A DNA stretch of 64,000 nt from Carboxylicivirga mesophila (GCF_018271975.1 NZ_JAGUCN010000001.1:310001-374000), one strand, 5' to 3'; shown: positions 1 to 9,569, counted from the stretch's first letter. Program-made: numbers and translations. The notes: generated from the letters alone by a model not told the origin.

Positions 1-1086
1 CGGATGGTTAAAGGTGGTGCGCACATTTAATCCGGCTTCCACCGTTTGTCGCACAGCATCTTTGTAGCTTTCGGCCACGCGGTGTTTGGAGTGAACCCAG
101 GCCACGGCATCGCTGTCGGACACCACATAGCCTTTAAACCCATAGGTTTTTCTTAGCAGATCGTACAAAAAGTAGTGGCTGGCACTCACCGGAACCCCAT
201 CATAGTCGTTGTAGGAACTCATAACACCCAAAACACCCGCTTCCATAATGGCTCGCTTAAAGGGGTAGAGGTACAGTTGGTGCATCTCCCGGGGAGCAAT
301 GTGCGGATCAAGTCGCACATGTCCATCGCGCCCGCCTTTGGGGGCCGAGTACACGGCATAATGCTTCAGGGTATTAGCCAGGCCATGCGACTGAATGCCT
401 TTACTCACTTGTATGCCCAGCTCCGCCAGCAGAAACGGGTCTTCGCCGAAGCACTCAACGATGCGTCCCCAGCGCTGATCGCGTGCCACATCCAGCACAG
501 GCGAATAGATGTTATTATAACCAAGAGCCCGCCCTTCGGCACCAATGCATAAACCCACCTGATGTAGTAAATCTTTATGCCAGGTGCAGCCCATGCCTAT
601 TTGCGCGGGAAACGAAGTGGCTTTATAATGGTTCAACCCGCGTATGCCTTCGTTGGTAAACTCAACAGGTATGCCCAGGCGTGTTTGCTCCACAAAGAAT
701 TTCTGAATCTGGTTGAGGGCCCAAATGTGTTTGTCATACGGATACTTATATTTAGCTTCTTTGTATACACCATTCGATGCTTCGTCGATATTACCCAGCC
801 CATCTTTCCAAAGCTCTTGCTTCCACCCTTCGGTAGGCAGCTCATCTTTGGCCACGCGACCATAACCATACAGGGTCACCATCTGGCAGGTTTTCTCTTC
901 CAGGGTCATCTGCGACAGCAAATCATCGATTCGTTTATCAATGGGGGCCTTCGGATCTTCATAGATATCCTTAATACCGTTTTTATTAAAATCGATCCAA
1001 CCTGTTTTGTAGATGGTGTCACTGGCAAAAAGATTACATGCCAGTACTTGACAACAGAGGATAAACGTAATTTTTGCAGGCGACAT
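1..1086 (-). CDS. Glycoside hydrolase family 3 enzyme, N-terminal part (cut by window edge)
   Basis: Reverse-strand reading frame open from ATG at 1086 to the window edge, 362 residues without a stop. A signal peptide (about residues 1-22) is followed by a GH3 N-terminal barrel: motifs QMTLEEKTCQM, FTNEGIRGLNHYKATSFPAQ, LDVARDQRWGRIVECFGEDP, TLKHYAVYSAPKGGRD, VMSSYNDYDGVP and GFKGYVVSDSDAVAW. Asp324 in the SDSDA motif sits where GH3 enzymes carry the catalytic nucleophile. Family members are exported beta-glucosidases or beta-xylosidases that release terminal sugars from oligosaccharides; the specificity cannot be told from this part. The acid/base residue and C-terminal domains lie outside the window. 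Transcribed away from the YceI gene. Confidence 0.93.
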   Translation of the reverse strand, partial: MSPAKITFILCCQVLACNLFASDTIYKTGWIDFNKNGIKDIYEDPKAPIDKRIDDLLSQMTLEEKTCQMVTLYGYGRVAKDELPTEGWKQELWKDGLGNIDEASNGVYKEAKYKYPYDKHIWALNQIQKFFVEQTRLGIPVEFTNEGIRGLNHYKATSFPAQIGMGCTWHKDLLHQVGLCIGAEGRALGYNNIYSPVLDVARDQRWGRIVECFGEDPFLLAELGIQVSKGIQSHGLANTLKHYAVYSAPKGGRDGHVRLDPHIAPREMHQLYLYPFKRAIMEAGVLGVMSSYNDYDGVPVSASHYFLYDLLRKTYGFKGYVVSDSDAVAWVHSKHRVAESYKDAVRQTVEAGLNVRTTFNHP

Positions 1087-1383
1087 ATTTATTAAAGCTT
1101 TGAAATACAATTATCAGGAATAGTAAAAATAAGCATCAATCTTTACTTCTACCACTTGCGTTTTTGTTGTAATAAGCATACTATAACATGTGCAGATGTT
1201 GTTATTGTTCAGTAAATCAGTTGGATGTAAGGATGTAATTGTTTCATTTGAGCTGAGTTCTCTGAACATTTGTAACACTCTTTTGATAGCCTGTTAACAA
1301 ACTTTTAACAGCATGAATCTGAACCATAAATAGCAGGTGATGTTTCTATTAAAAGTCGACAATAACCAATTAAAATAAACACC

Positions 1384-1950
1384 ATGAAAAGATTATCATT
1401 ATTAATCGTTGGCCTGTGCCTGTTTTTCACCTGGGCTGATGCACAAGAAAGACAAATTGATGTTAAGATGAGTAAGATCACCTGGACAGGAAAAAAAGTA
1501 ACTGGTGAGCATACGGGTAATATTCAATTCAAATCAGGTACATTGCAGATGAAAGACAAGGAGTTGGTGGGCGGTAAGTTTATCGTTGATATGACCACCA
1601 TCACCTGTACCGATTTAGATAATCAGGATTATAATGCCAAATTGGTAGGTCATTTAAAATCCGACGATTTCTTTGGTGTTGAAAAGTATGGCGAGAGTCA
1701 ACTCATCATCTCAAAAGTAGTGAAAGAGGGCAGTGCTTTCAAGGTGATAGCTGATTTAACCATCAAAGGCAAAACGCATCCGGTAACTTTTAATTTTACA
1801 AAAAGTGGTAATGCTTTTGAAGGTAAAATTGTTGTTGATCGCACTAAATACGATGTAAAATACGGTTCAGGGAAGTTCTTCGATAACCTGGGAGACAAGA
1901 TGATATACGATGACTTTGAATTAGCTTTTAAGGTCTTTGCGATGGAATAG
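1384..1950 (+). CDS. YceI-like periplasmic lipid-binding-fold protein
   Basis: 188 residues with a signal peptide ending near ADAQ (about residue 20). The mature part matches the YceI family, an extended lipocalin-like barrel that in known members binds polyprenoid or amide lipids: KITWTGKKVTGEHTGNI near the start, TDLDNQDYNAKLVGHLKSDD in the middle and a closing RTKYDVKYGSGKFFDNLGDK. It is exported, probably to the periplasm. It stands alone between a divergent GH3 gene and a terminator at 1981. A close relative with the same motifs is encoded at 58225-58797. The physiological ligand is unknown; the family call is firm. Confidence 0.92.
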   Translation: MKRLSLLIVGLCLFFTWADAQERQIDVKMSKITWTGKKVTGEHTGNIQFKSGTLQMKDKELVGGKFIVDMTTITCTDLDNQDYNAKLVGHLKSDDFFGVEKYGESQLIISKVVKEGSAFKVIADLTIKGKTHPVTFNFTKSGNAFEGKIVVDRTKYDVKYGSGKFFDNLGDKMIYDDFELAFKVFAME

Positions 1951-1980
1951 ATTTCATATTTTATACTATAAGAAAAGCTT

Positions 1981-2007
1981 TGCCTGGCATTTAGTCAGGC
2001 ATTTTTT
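1981..2007 (+). terminator. Rho-independent terminator after the YceI gene
   Basis: Stem TGCCTG / CAGGCA with a nine-base loop, followed by six T residues, 31 bases after the YceI stop codon. Confidence 0.75.
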
Positions 2008-2113
2008 GTATAAAAATGTTAAAACTCATTTGTGGAAAAGAAAACTTTTGCTAGCATTACACGTATATATAAGGCATAACTAGGTCCGGGAAAATAACCT
2101 AAAATAACTGCTT

Positions 2114-4018
2114 GTGAATAAAATTATTAATCTACGCTTAAAGAGTAAGCTGTTGGTTTATACGCTAGCATCTTTTACTCTCATTTATGGCGCAACGCTT
2201 GCCTACATTAGTTTACAGCTGAGAAAGAATGCATTAGAAGATTCCAAATCAATTATTGATGCTAATTTAAAGGCTTCTCGCAATCTGATACAAAACGATA
2301 TTAATCAGGTGATCACATCAACAAATACCATTCGTGATAATTACAATAATTATTTGCCAATGGATGAGGCATACCGGGATGAGGTCTTTGGCAATATGTT
2401 ATACGGTTGGTGTCAGAATAATCCGGATTTGTTATCAACCTGGCAGATATGGGAACTTAAAGCGCTGGACAGTAACTACACCATGCGAAATGGTCGCGAG
2501 CGTAATGTAGTGTTTCGATTAAATGGTCAATTGAAGCAAACCACCGAAAGAGTGGATATGAATGATGAAGTGCTGACCAGTTTGTATTACCAGGCGCGCG
2601 ATTATAATCATGCAGATATCTGGAATCCATATTATGATGTCGTAACAGAGGAGTTGGAAGGTATCCTAATGACTTCAATCACTGCACCCCTGCAAGATGC
2701 CAGTGGTCGTTTTCTAGGACTCGTGGGTGTTGATATTAGTTTGAATGATATGTCGAAGATCATCTCAAGCATGGATCTTTATGAAGGCGCTGTTTCTTAT
2801 CTGGTATCGCGAGACACCAGTATTGTGGCTCATACTTCACCCGATTATGTATCCCAAAAGCTATTATCGGTTATTGATTCTGACAGTCCGGAATTTGCAA
2901 TCGGACTGGATAAAACATTACAGTCTGAGGATTATCCTTTTGAATATGTCAACCAGAAAAACGAAGTAGAGTACTATGTATCCTATACACCGGTTACCTT
3001 TAGAGGTATTGAAACAACCTGGACACTGGGTATTGAAGTGCCAAAAGCAGTAATTTTGAAAAAGGCCAATGCCATATTTTATCAGAGTGTTATTATAGGA
3101 CTGATAGGATTAATTATTCTTTATGTGATAGTCTATTTCACTGCAGGAAATATTGTTCGGCCAATTATTAAAAGTGCTGCTATCGCTCGCGAAATTGCTG
3201 ATGGTAACCTTACGGCTGAGATTGATGTGGATGATGAGCAGCAGGATGAAGCCGGAGATTTAGGTCGGGCATTACGAGATATGATTGATAACCTGAAGCA
3301 AATTGTGAATGAGATTATCGAAAGCTCCGATGCCATTAATACTGCCAGTCTGGAGCTGGCTTCCTCGTCTAATCAGCTATCCGAAGGAGCATCTAATCAG
3401 GCGGCCTCTTCTGAAGAAATATCTTCATCAATGGAGGAGATGGTAGCCACTATTCAGCAAAACAGCGAAAACTCGAAACAGACTGAGGGCATCGCCCTTC
3501 AATCGGCTAAGGGCATTAAAGAAAGCTTCGAAAGCTCAAAAGAAACAACCATTTCGATGCAGGAGATTGCTCAAAAGATTACCATCATCGAGGAGATTGC
3601 TAAACAAACGAATATCCTGGCATTAAATGCTGCCGTAGAAGCTGCTCGTGCTGGTGAGCAAGGCAGAGGATTTGCAGTGGTGGCGGCCGAGGTGAAGAAG
3701 CTGGCTGAACGCTCGCAAAAAGCAGCAGTGGAGATAATTGATTTAACGCAGCACGGAGTTGATGCAGCTGAGAAATCTGGCAAACAGCTTGAGGATATCA
3801 TTCCTGAGATTGAAAAAACCACACAGCTGGTGCAGGAGATTACGGCATCGAGCTATGAGCAGCAGAGTGGTGCTGAACAGGTTAATAAAGCCATCCAGGA
3901 ACTCAATGAGGTGACTCAGCAAAACTCAGGGTCGGCATCTATCTTTACAAATAACTCGGAGCATTTGACTCAACTGGCAGCAAAATTAAAAGAAGCAATC
4001 AGTTATTTTAAGCGATAG
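2114..4018 (+). CDS. Methyl-accepting chemotaxis protein with periplasmic Cache-type sensor
   Basis: 634 residues starting at GTG (2114), the first start codon giving an intact N-terminal helix. Membrane helix about 14-34, a long periplasmic region about 35-320 of the double-Cache type (contains YYQARDYNHADIWNPYYD and GLVGVDISLNDM), second helix about 325-345, HAMP domain about 346-400, then the cytoplasmic signalling coiled coil. The receptor tip is clear at about 490-535 ([20 protein letters not shown]), the surface that contacts CheA and CheW. It would sense an extracellular small molecule and steer motility. Single gene ended by a terminator at 4041. Two other receptors lie at 22718 and 32245; no che genes are in the window. 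Confidence 0.95.
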   Translation: MNKIINLRLKSKLLVYTLASFTLIYGATLAYISLQLRKNALEDSKSIIDANLKASRNLIQNDINQVITSTNTIRDNYNNYLPMDEAYRDEVFGNMLYGWCQNNPDLLSTWQIWELKALDSNYTMRNGRERNVVFRLNGQLKQTTERVDMNDEVLTSLYYQARDYNHADIWNPYYDVVTEELEGILMTSITAPLQDASGRFLGLVGVDISLNDMSKIISSMDLYEGAVSYLVSRDTSIVAHTSPDYVSQKLLSVIDSDSPEFAIGLDKTLQSEDYPFEYVNQKNEVEYYVSYTPVTFRGIETTWTLGIEVPKAVILKKANAIFYQSVIIGLIGLIILYVIVYFTAGNIVRPIIKSAAIAREIADGNLTAEIDVDDEQQDEAGDLGRALRDMIDNLKQIVNEIIESSDAINTASLELASSSNQLSEGASNQAASSEEISSSMEEMVATIQQNSENSKQTEGIALQSAKGIKESFESSKETTISMQEIAQKITIIEEIAKQTNILALNAAVEAARAGEQGRGFAVVAAEVKKLAERSQKAAVEIIDLTQHGVDAAEKSGKQLEDIIPEIEKTTQLVQEITASSYEQQSGAEQVNKAIQELNEVTQQNSGSASIFTNNSEHLTQLAAKLKEAISYFKR

Positions 4019-4040
4019 AAATGATATAATGATTAATTAA

Positions 4041-4075
4041 CGGCCATCCTGAATTTTACAAGGATGGCCGTTTTT
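4041..4075 (+). terminator. Rho-independent terminator after the chemoreceptor gene
   Basis: Ten-base stem CGGCCATCCT / AGGATGGCCG followed by TTTTTA, 23 bases after the chemoreceptor stop codon. Confidence 0.9.
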
Positions 4076-4229
4076 ATTTGTAAAAAAATGGAGTCACAGC
4101 AAACCTTGTATATCGCAAATTAATACATCAGCCGATTAATTATGAAAAATGGAGAATCAGAACTGGGGGTATATTACTTTGAAAGGCGTTATATTGGCAA
4201 AATGGATTTGACACAAAATACCGAATATT

Positions 4230-5186
4230 ATGAAGTTACTCACTTGTATTAGTTTATCATTTATACTTTTAACAGGCAACTGTATCCTATGCCGTGGTAA
4301 TGATATAGAAGCATCTCAGTCTTTATCAGTTTCTGTGATGGTTTGGAATATATGGCACGGAGGGAATGATGCTGACTTAAAGGAAGATGGTCGTCCACAT
4401 GTGATAGATATTATCAAGTCAGTAAATCCGGATATTGTATTACTGATTGAAACCTATGGCTCGGGTAAGATGATTGCTGATTCATTGGGATATTATTTTC
4501 ATTTGATCGATAAGCCAGGCACTCCGCTTGATAATCCACATACCAATCTGTCCATTTTAAGCAGGTATCCATTGGGTGAAAGGGTGGACTTTTACAATTA
4601 TTTTAATGTAGGAGGTATCGAAGTGTACCTTAACGATACAACAAAAATGATGGTGTTTGATACTTGGCTCAACTTTGATCCTTGGGATGATGAACCACAA
4701 TTACTGGGAAAAACGCCTGATGAATTGGTGAAGTGGGAAACCTCTGGTTCACGTCCTAAAGAAGTTGGAGCTATCCTTAAAGGTCTGCAACCATTTTTAG
4801 ACAATGCCGATGATGTACCTGTTATTGTAGGTGGGGATTTCAATATCTGGTCTCATCGCGACTGGGTTGAATCTAATAAGGGCATCAACAATGATTTAGT
4901 GGTGAACTGGTGGACCTTATCTGCTTTTGAAGATGCTGGACTAAAAGATGCATTTCGGGAAAAATATCCCAATCCAAAACATAATCCGGGTATTAGCTGG
5001 GGAATGCCAGGTGTGAATGATGACCATCGTATAGATTATATTCTTTATAAGGGAAATAAACTGAAGGTATTGGATTCACAAATTAGAAAGGTGGATTATA
5101 ATGAAACGATTGTTATAGGAAACAAAAGTGCTATGTTTCCTTCTGATCATGGTTACGTTGTAACCCATTTTCAGTTAGATTTATAG
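4230..5186 (+). CDS. Exported endonuclease/exonuclease/phosphatase (DNase I-fold) protein
   Basis: 318 residues with an N-terminal signal peptide (about 1-22). The DNase I-like fold is shown by its catalytic blocks in order: MVWNIWHGG (Asn), IVLLIETYG (metal-binding Glu), VPVIVGGDFNIWSHRDW (Asp and Asn), DDHRIDYILYKG and FPSDHGYVVTHF (catalytic Asp-His). All expected catalytic residues are present. The superfamily cleaves phosphodiester or phosphomonoester bonds in nucleic acids, sphingomyelin or inositol phosphates; the substrate cannot be decided here. It begins the accessory locus and is 61 bases upstream of the metallophosphoesterase gene, so the two are probably co-transcribed. A second gene of the family closes the locus at 15770. 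Confidence 0.9.
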   Translation: MKLLTCISLSFILLTGNCILCRGNDIEASQSLSVSVMVWNIWHGGNDADLKEDGRPHVIDIIKSVNPDIVLLIETYGSGKMIADSLGYYFHLIDKPGTPLDNPHTNLSILSRYPLGERVDFYNYFNVGGIEVYLNDTTKMMVFDTWLNFDPWDDEPQLLGKTPDELVKWETSGSRPKEVGAILKGLQPFLDNADDVPVIVGGDFNIWSHRDWVESNKGINNDLVVNWWTLSAFEDAGLKDAFREKYPNPKHNPGISWGMPGVNDDHRIDYILYKGNKLKVLDSQIRKVDYNETIVIGNKSAMFPSDHGYVVTHFQLDL

Positions 5187-5247
5187 ATAAAGTTCTTTTT
5201 TACCGTCAAAAGTATATTACCAAAGCGTTAGAGTAAATATAAAAGGA

Positions 5248-7644
5248 ATGAACATGAATAAATGGCTGATTACCGGCATTCTGTTGTGCCTCGTTTCCCT
5301 CACTTATGCCTCATATAAGGGACGGGTTTTTATTGATGATAATGGAAATGGTAACTATGATAGAAGTGAAAAGGGAATTAAAGGTGTTAAAGTTTCAGAT
5401 GGTTTACATGTAGTATGCACCGACGAAAATGGTTACTTTGATTTGCCAGGGGATGATATTACACGTTTTATTTTTATTACAGTACCGGCTGGTTACCAAA
5501 CAAGCTATAAACATTATTTGCCGGTTGATAAGCAAAGCCAGGCATATGATTTTGGACTAAAGCCTTATATTAAAACAGCTGATAATGCACGTTTTATTCA
5601 AATTACCGATACAGAAACCTATGAGCATCATCAGTGGATAGATAATATCAAGGAATATGCAGAACAGCATGAGGCTGGGTTTATTATTCATACAGGTGAT
5701 ATCTGTTATGAAAAAGGGCTGCAGTTTCATGCAAGAACGATTCACACACAAAGCATGGGTGTTCCCGTTTTTTATTGTATCGGGAATCATGACCTGGTGA
5801 ATGGCGATTATGGCGAGCAACTATTTGAATCCCTGTTTGGCCCTGTTTACTACTCATTCGATTCAGGTAATACGCATTTTGTAGTAACACCAATGTTGCA
5901 TGGCGATCATCATCCTTCGTATTCAAAGGAACAGGTTTATAATTGGTTGGTTAATGATTTAAAACATGTGGATCCAACGATGAATCTTGTGGTGTTTAAT
6001 CATGACCTGTTGACTTTTGGTGATGAATTCATATACGAGGGTAAAAAGAATCAGGTGCTAAATCTGAATAACCATAACCTGAAGGCATGGATTTATGGTC
6101 ACTGGCATATTAATTTCATGAAGAAACATGGTGATAATGGTCCTGTTAGTGTGTGTGCTTCCTCGCCCGATAAAGGAGGCATTGATCATTCTCCATCGAA
6201 CTTTTTGGTTTATGACATTAGTGATGAAGGAGAGCTTAACATTACACCCCGATATGCATATGTAGATCATCAATTAGTAATTAACTCACCAATAAACAAA
6301 GTCGTGAAGAGAACGAAAAGCAATGACCTGCTGGTATCGGTTAATGCCTACCACTCAACTGCGCACGCAAGTTTTATAAAGGGAGTTATAACCAGTGATG
6401 ATGGTGAAAATGTGACTTTTGATCTGGCCCCAAATACCGATTGGAACTGGAGTGCAACTATACCAATTCGTAAAAAATGGAAGAATAAAAAATTGCAGCT
6501 ATCGGTGGAAGCTACGTTTGCCGATGGGGAAATAACCAGTCGCAAGCATACATTTGAATTAAGTAATGTGGTGGATGCAAATACTTCTGGACACTTAATG
6601 TGGTTATCCAATGTCAAAGCCAATACATGGATGGCTAAACCTATTGAGGCTGATGGAAAAGTATTTGTTGCCATGATTGATGATTTTAGGCTGAAAAAGT
6701 GTGGCATAATAGCCTTGGATGTGGAAACAGGGCATAATGCCTGGACATACTTTACTGAAGGTTCGATTAAGAATACTATCTGCTATGAAGGAGGAAAAGT
6801 CCTGGCTACTGATCACTTTGGGATAGCCTATGCTCTTGATGCCCACAACGGTCAATTGCTTTGGAAGAAAGAGCTTGGTCAAAAGGGACTTGGAGCCTAT
6901 ATCTCAGGAAGTGTGGTGAAAGACGGAGTCTATTACACTGGCTTTGGAAACTACCTCAAGGCTCTGGATATAGAAAACGGACGAGAGGTATGGTCAAATA
7001 CTGAATGGACAGGAGGCGAAGGGGATGCATCTACCATGACAATCGCCGGAAATGTCTTGATTTCTGGTTCCAATTGGAGAGCTTTATTTGCCCACGACAT
7101 CAAAACCGGTAAACTGCTTTGGAAGAAAAGTGATAATGGATTTCGTTTTCGAAGCAGTTCAGCAACCTGGCATAACGATGCTTTATATGTTGCATCCCAA
7201 AAGGGAATTGGGGTGATGAATGCTCATACCGGTGAGCTGTACCGCTATTTTGAAACACCTTATGACATTCAGGTAGCAACTAAACCTTTACTGGTCGATC
7301 AGTTAATAGTTATTGGAACATCAGCAGAAGGAATAGTGGCCCTCGACCGTATGACTGGTAAGGAGGTATGGAAGTTTAAAACCGGTGAATCACTCTTTTA
7401 TTCTGCACCTTATTCGAAACCAGAAAGTGCTGCCGTTGAATCGGCGCCAATACTGATAACTGGGATGATCTGTTTTGGTGCTTCCGACGGACTATTGTAT
7501 GCAATTAATCCGCCCGATGGCAAGCTCATTCAGAGTGTAGAATTGGGTGCGCCGGTCTTTTCGCCGGTAACGCCAGTGGAGAATGGTTTTTTAGTGAATG
7601 ATTTTGGCGGCAGCGTTTATCGTTTTGAAATCCCTGATGAATAA
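5248..7644 (+). CDS. Exported metallophosphoesterase fused to a PQQ-like beta-propeller
   Basis: 798 residues: signal peptide 1-21; a small beta-sandwich domain about 23-108 containing FIDDNGNGNYDRSEKGIKGV; a calcineurin-like phosphoesterase domain about 113-330; a short C-terminal phosphoesterase extension; and about 445-795 a propeller built from repeated blades such as LDVETGHNAWTY, LDAHNGQLLWKKE, LDIENGREVWSN and LDRMTGKEVWKFK. Metal-ligand motifs GD (Asp151), GNHD (180-182), NHD (His252) and GHWH (285-287) are present, but the first motif, normally D-x-H, reads D121-T-E123. That may change metal affinity or chemistry. The sandwich plus phosphoesterase arrangement is known from secreted Bacteroidota proteins; the added propeller is less usual and could bind substrate. 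Same strand as the DNase I-fold gene before it. Confidence 0.88.
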   Translation: MNMNKWLITGILLCLVSLTYASYKGRVFIDDNGNGNYDRSEKGIKGVKVSDGLHVVCTDENGYFDLPGDDITRFIFITVPAGYQTSYKHYLPVDKQSQAYDFGLKPYIKTADNARFIQITDTETYEHHQWIDNIKEYAEQHEAGFIIHTGDICYEKGLQFHARTIHTQSMGVPVFYCIGNHDLVNGDYGEQLFESLFGPVYYSFDSGNTHFVVTPMLHGDHHPSYSKEQVYNWLVNDLKHVDPTMNLVVFNHDLLTFGDEFIYEGKKNQVLNLNNHNLKAWIYGHWHINFMKKHGDNGPVSVCASSPDKGGIDHSPSNFLVYDISDEGELNITPRYAYVDHQLVINSPINKVVKRTKSNDLLVSVNAYHSTAHASFIKGVITSDDGENVTFDLAPNTDWNWSATIPIRKKWKNKKLQLSVEATFADGEITSRKHTFELSNVVDANTSGHLMWLSNVKANTWMAKPIEADGKVFVAMIDDFRLKKCGIIALDVETGHNAWTYFTEGSIKNTICYEGGKVLATDHFGIAYALDAHNGQLLWKKELGQKGLGAYISGSVVKDGVYYTGFGNYLKALDIENGREVWSNTEWTGGEGDASTMTIAGNVLISGSNWRALFAHDIKTGKLLWKKSDNGFRFRSSSATWHNDALYVASQKGIGVMNAHTGELYRYFETPYDIQVATKPLLVDQLIVIGTSAEGIVALDRMTGKEVWKFKTGESLFYSAPYSKPESAAVESAPILITGMICFGASDGLLYAINPPDGKLIQSVELGAPVFSPVTPVENGFLVNDFGGSVYRFEIPDE

Positions 7645-7709
7645 TTTTGAAACAGAGAGAACGAATTAATCAGGATTTGCTGAATGCTAATGCAAACTGA
7701 ATAAGACTA

Positions 7710-7740
7710 ATTGCGTCTTTCTAAAATCCGGTTATCTTTG
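7710..7740 (+). promoter_or_regulatory. Bacteroidota-type promoter of the ECF sigma factor gene
   Basis: ATTG at 7710-7713 (one mismatch to the -33 TTTG box), a 19-base spacer and a perfect -7 box TATCTTTG at 7733-7740. Transcription would start near 7747, just ahead of the ATG at 7755. This suggests the ECF gene is read by the housekeeping sigma factor. Confidence 0.7.
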
Positions 7741-7754
7741 CTAACCGTCGATAC

Positions 7755-8360
7755 ATGGAAAACAAGACCTCCAACATAGAACTACTGGATAAGATCAGGC
7801 AGGGTGACGAGCATGCTTTTGAACAATTATTTAAACGCTATTTTGAACGCCTTTTTTTATTTGCCAGTAATATTGTGAAAGATGAGATTCTGGCGAAAGA
7901 TATTGTGCAGGAAGTGTACATCAAGTTTTGGGAAAAACGTAGAAGTATAGAACCAATAAATATTGAGGCGTTTCTTTATAGATTGGTGCGAAATCAATGC
8001 ATATCGCATATACGCCATATAAAGGTCGTTAGTAATACACAGCAGAAATTCTCTCACCTCAAGAATACCGAAGAGCTTTATCGGATAGATTTTGTAAGGG
8101 ATGAACCTTATGTAGTTATAGAAAAGGAATTGGAAGAAGAAATAGCCAGGGTCATTGAAGCATTACCACTCAGGTGTCGTGAAGTGTTTGTCTTAAGCCG
8201 GATAGAGGGACTTAAATATGGAGAAATTGCAGAAAAGCTGGATTTGAGGGTTAAGAATGTAGAGAAACACATTAGTAAAGCGCTGACAATTTTTCGTGAG
8301 CATTTCGAAGGGCGCATCCCATTGGCTTTATTTGTGCTCATAATGAAGAATTATCTGTGA
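7755..8360 (+). CDS. ECF-family RNA polymerase sigma factor
   Basis: 201 residues. Region 2 spans about 20-90 (FKRYFERLFLFASNIVKD, DIVQEVYIKFWEKR) and region 4 about 130-185 (ALPLRCREVFVLSRIEGLKY, then a helix-turn-helix ending VEKHISKALTIFREH). This is the sigma-70 family of the kind paired with FecR regulators and SusC transducers in Bacteroidota. It lies 205 bases before the fecR-like gene, and its own promoter has a housekeeping -7 box. By family precedent it is released when SusC binds its substrate and then activates the susCD genes; that is inference here. Confidence 0.93.
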   Translation: MENKTSNIELLDKIRQGDEHAFEQLFKRYFERLFLFASNIVKDEILAKDIVQEVYIKFWEKRRSIEPINIEAFLYRLVRNQCISHIRHIKVVSNTQQKFSHLKNTEELYRIDFVRDEPYVVIEKELEEEIARVIEALPLRCREVFVLSRIEGLKYGEIAEKLDLRVKNVEKHISKALTIFREHFEGRIPLALFVLIMKNYL

Positions 8361-8565
8361 TGCTCTCAGGTTATACAGTTACTTTTATCAAATGACTTGT
8401 GGTTTGTGCTATGCTATTTCAGGGATAATCTGAAAACCGATATCTGCACTTTTTTTAAGATAATTCATTTCTGCCTGTTGCCGACTGAATATTCAGTAAC
8501 TTATTTTTTACATTAAGGGGGGGAATACTTTAATCACTTGCGTTATTAATTTACAAGGCATAATA

Positions 8566-9561
8566 ATGGAAATGAAAGAAGACTACTATAATAATCTTAT
8601 AGAACGTTATTTCAAGGGTGAGATAAGTGAAGAGCAGGCCGGTGAACTGATTCACTGGCTGGAAGCTTCACCTGAGCACCAGGCTTATTTTGATGATTTG
8701 AGCGCTAACTGGCACGGTTCTGATGATAATCTTTTCATGCAGAAAAACTGGAATGAATTAATCAACCGTGTTAGGCGAATGGAGGCCCTGGATAATCAGA
8801 TTAAGCCTTCAAGTAAGCGGCTTAATATTTGGAAAGTAGCTGCCGTCGCTTCATTACTCGCATTTATATCCGTTAGTGCATTCTGGCTACTACAAAAGCA
8901 AATTAATGAAACTGGTTTAGAAACAGTCGTGTTTGAATCACCACGCGGACAACGCTCAAAAGTGACCTTGGCTGACAGCACCATAGTTTGGCTGAATGCC
9001 GAAACAAAGCTGGAGATACTGGCAATGAACAATAAGCAGAGAAAGGTGGCGCTCGTTGGTCAGGCATATTTTGAAGTAAAGCGCAATGAAAACTCTCCTT
9101 TTATTGTAAAGACGGCCGATTATGATGTTACTGTTCTGGGAACCGTATTTGATGTGATGGCTTATGATGATATGAATAAGACGGTTACAACTTTGTATGA
9201 AGGGAAAGTAAAGGTGCATAACACGCAGGAGACAGTTGTTCTGCAACCGGGGCAGCAGGCGGTTTGGACCAATGGGCTAATGCAAAAACAAGAGGCTAGT
9301 GATATTCGTGCTGTTAAAGGGTGGGTGAGTAATGATTTTCATTTTGATAACATGCCTTTGGAGGAGCTGTTAATAAGTCTGGAACGATGGTATGATATTG
9401 AGTTTGATTATGTACAGAACGATTTGCAGGGATTGTACTTTTCCGGAGCATTTAAGAATGAGGAAACGATATGGCAGGTGCTGGATGTTATAAAGCTATA
9501 TGTGCCAATTAAATATGAGAAAATAAACCTGAGAAAAGTGAAGATTATAAGAACTAAATAA
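8566..9561 (+). CDS. FecR-family anti-sigma factor
   Basis: 331 residues. Cytoplasmic anti-sigma segment about 1-80 (YFKGEISEEQAGELIHWLEA), one membrane helix about 87-107, then a periplasmic FecR domain about 120-230 (SPRGQRSKVTLADSTIVWLN, GQAYFEVKRNENSPFIVKT) and a C-terminal domain about 245-330 (FDNMPLEELLISLERWYDIE) typical of Bacteroidota FecR proteins. It would hold the ECF factor at 7755 inactive until contacted by the STN domain of SusC, encoded 81 bases downstream. The G tract at 8517-8523 lies 42 bases upstream of its start. Confidence 0.93.
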   Translation: MEMKEDYYNNLIERYFKGEISEEQAGELIHWLEASPEHQAYFDDLSANWHGSDDNLFMQKNWNELINRVRRMEALDNQIKPSSKRLNIWKVAAVASLLAFISVSAFWLLQKQINETGLETVVFESPRGQRSKVTLADSTIVWLNAETKLEILAMNNKQRKVALVGQAYFEVKRNENSPFIVKTADYDVTVLGTVFDVMAYDDMNKTVTTLYEGKVKVHNTQETVVLQPGQQAVWTNGLMQKQEASDIRAVKGWVSNDFHFDNMPLEELLISLERWYDIEFDYVQNDLQGLYFSGAFKNEETIWQVLDVIKLYVPIKYEKINLRKVKIIRTK

Positions 9562-9569
9562 AAATGAAA

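Noticed and set aside
175-1095. Two plus-strand reading frames (125 and 172 residues) over the left edge
   Set aside because: They lie antisense to the GH3 gene, which has many conserved motifs on the minus strand; the plus-strand products show no recognisable pattern.
1185-1200. Palindrome AACAT-N6-ATGTT in the GH3/YceI gap, resembling a Crp/Fnr-type operator
   Set aside because: The arms are only five bases long and could be chance in AT-rich DNA; no matching site was seen elsewhere.
4142-4252. 36-residue plus-strand ORF ahead of and overlapping the first DNase I-fold gene
   Set aside because: It overlaps the real start by 23 bases and has no signal, family resemblance or ribosome site; a leader peptide cannot be excluded but is not supported.
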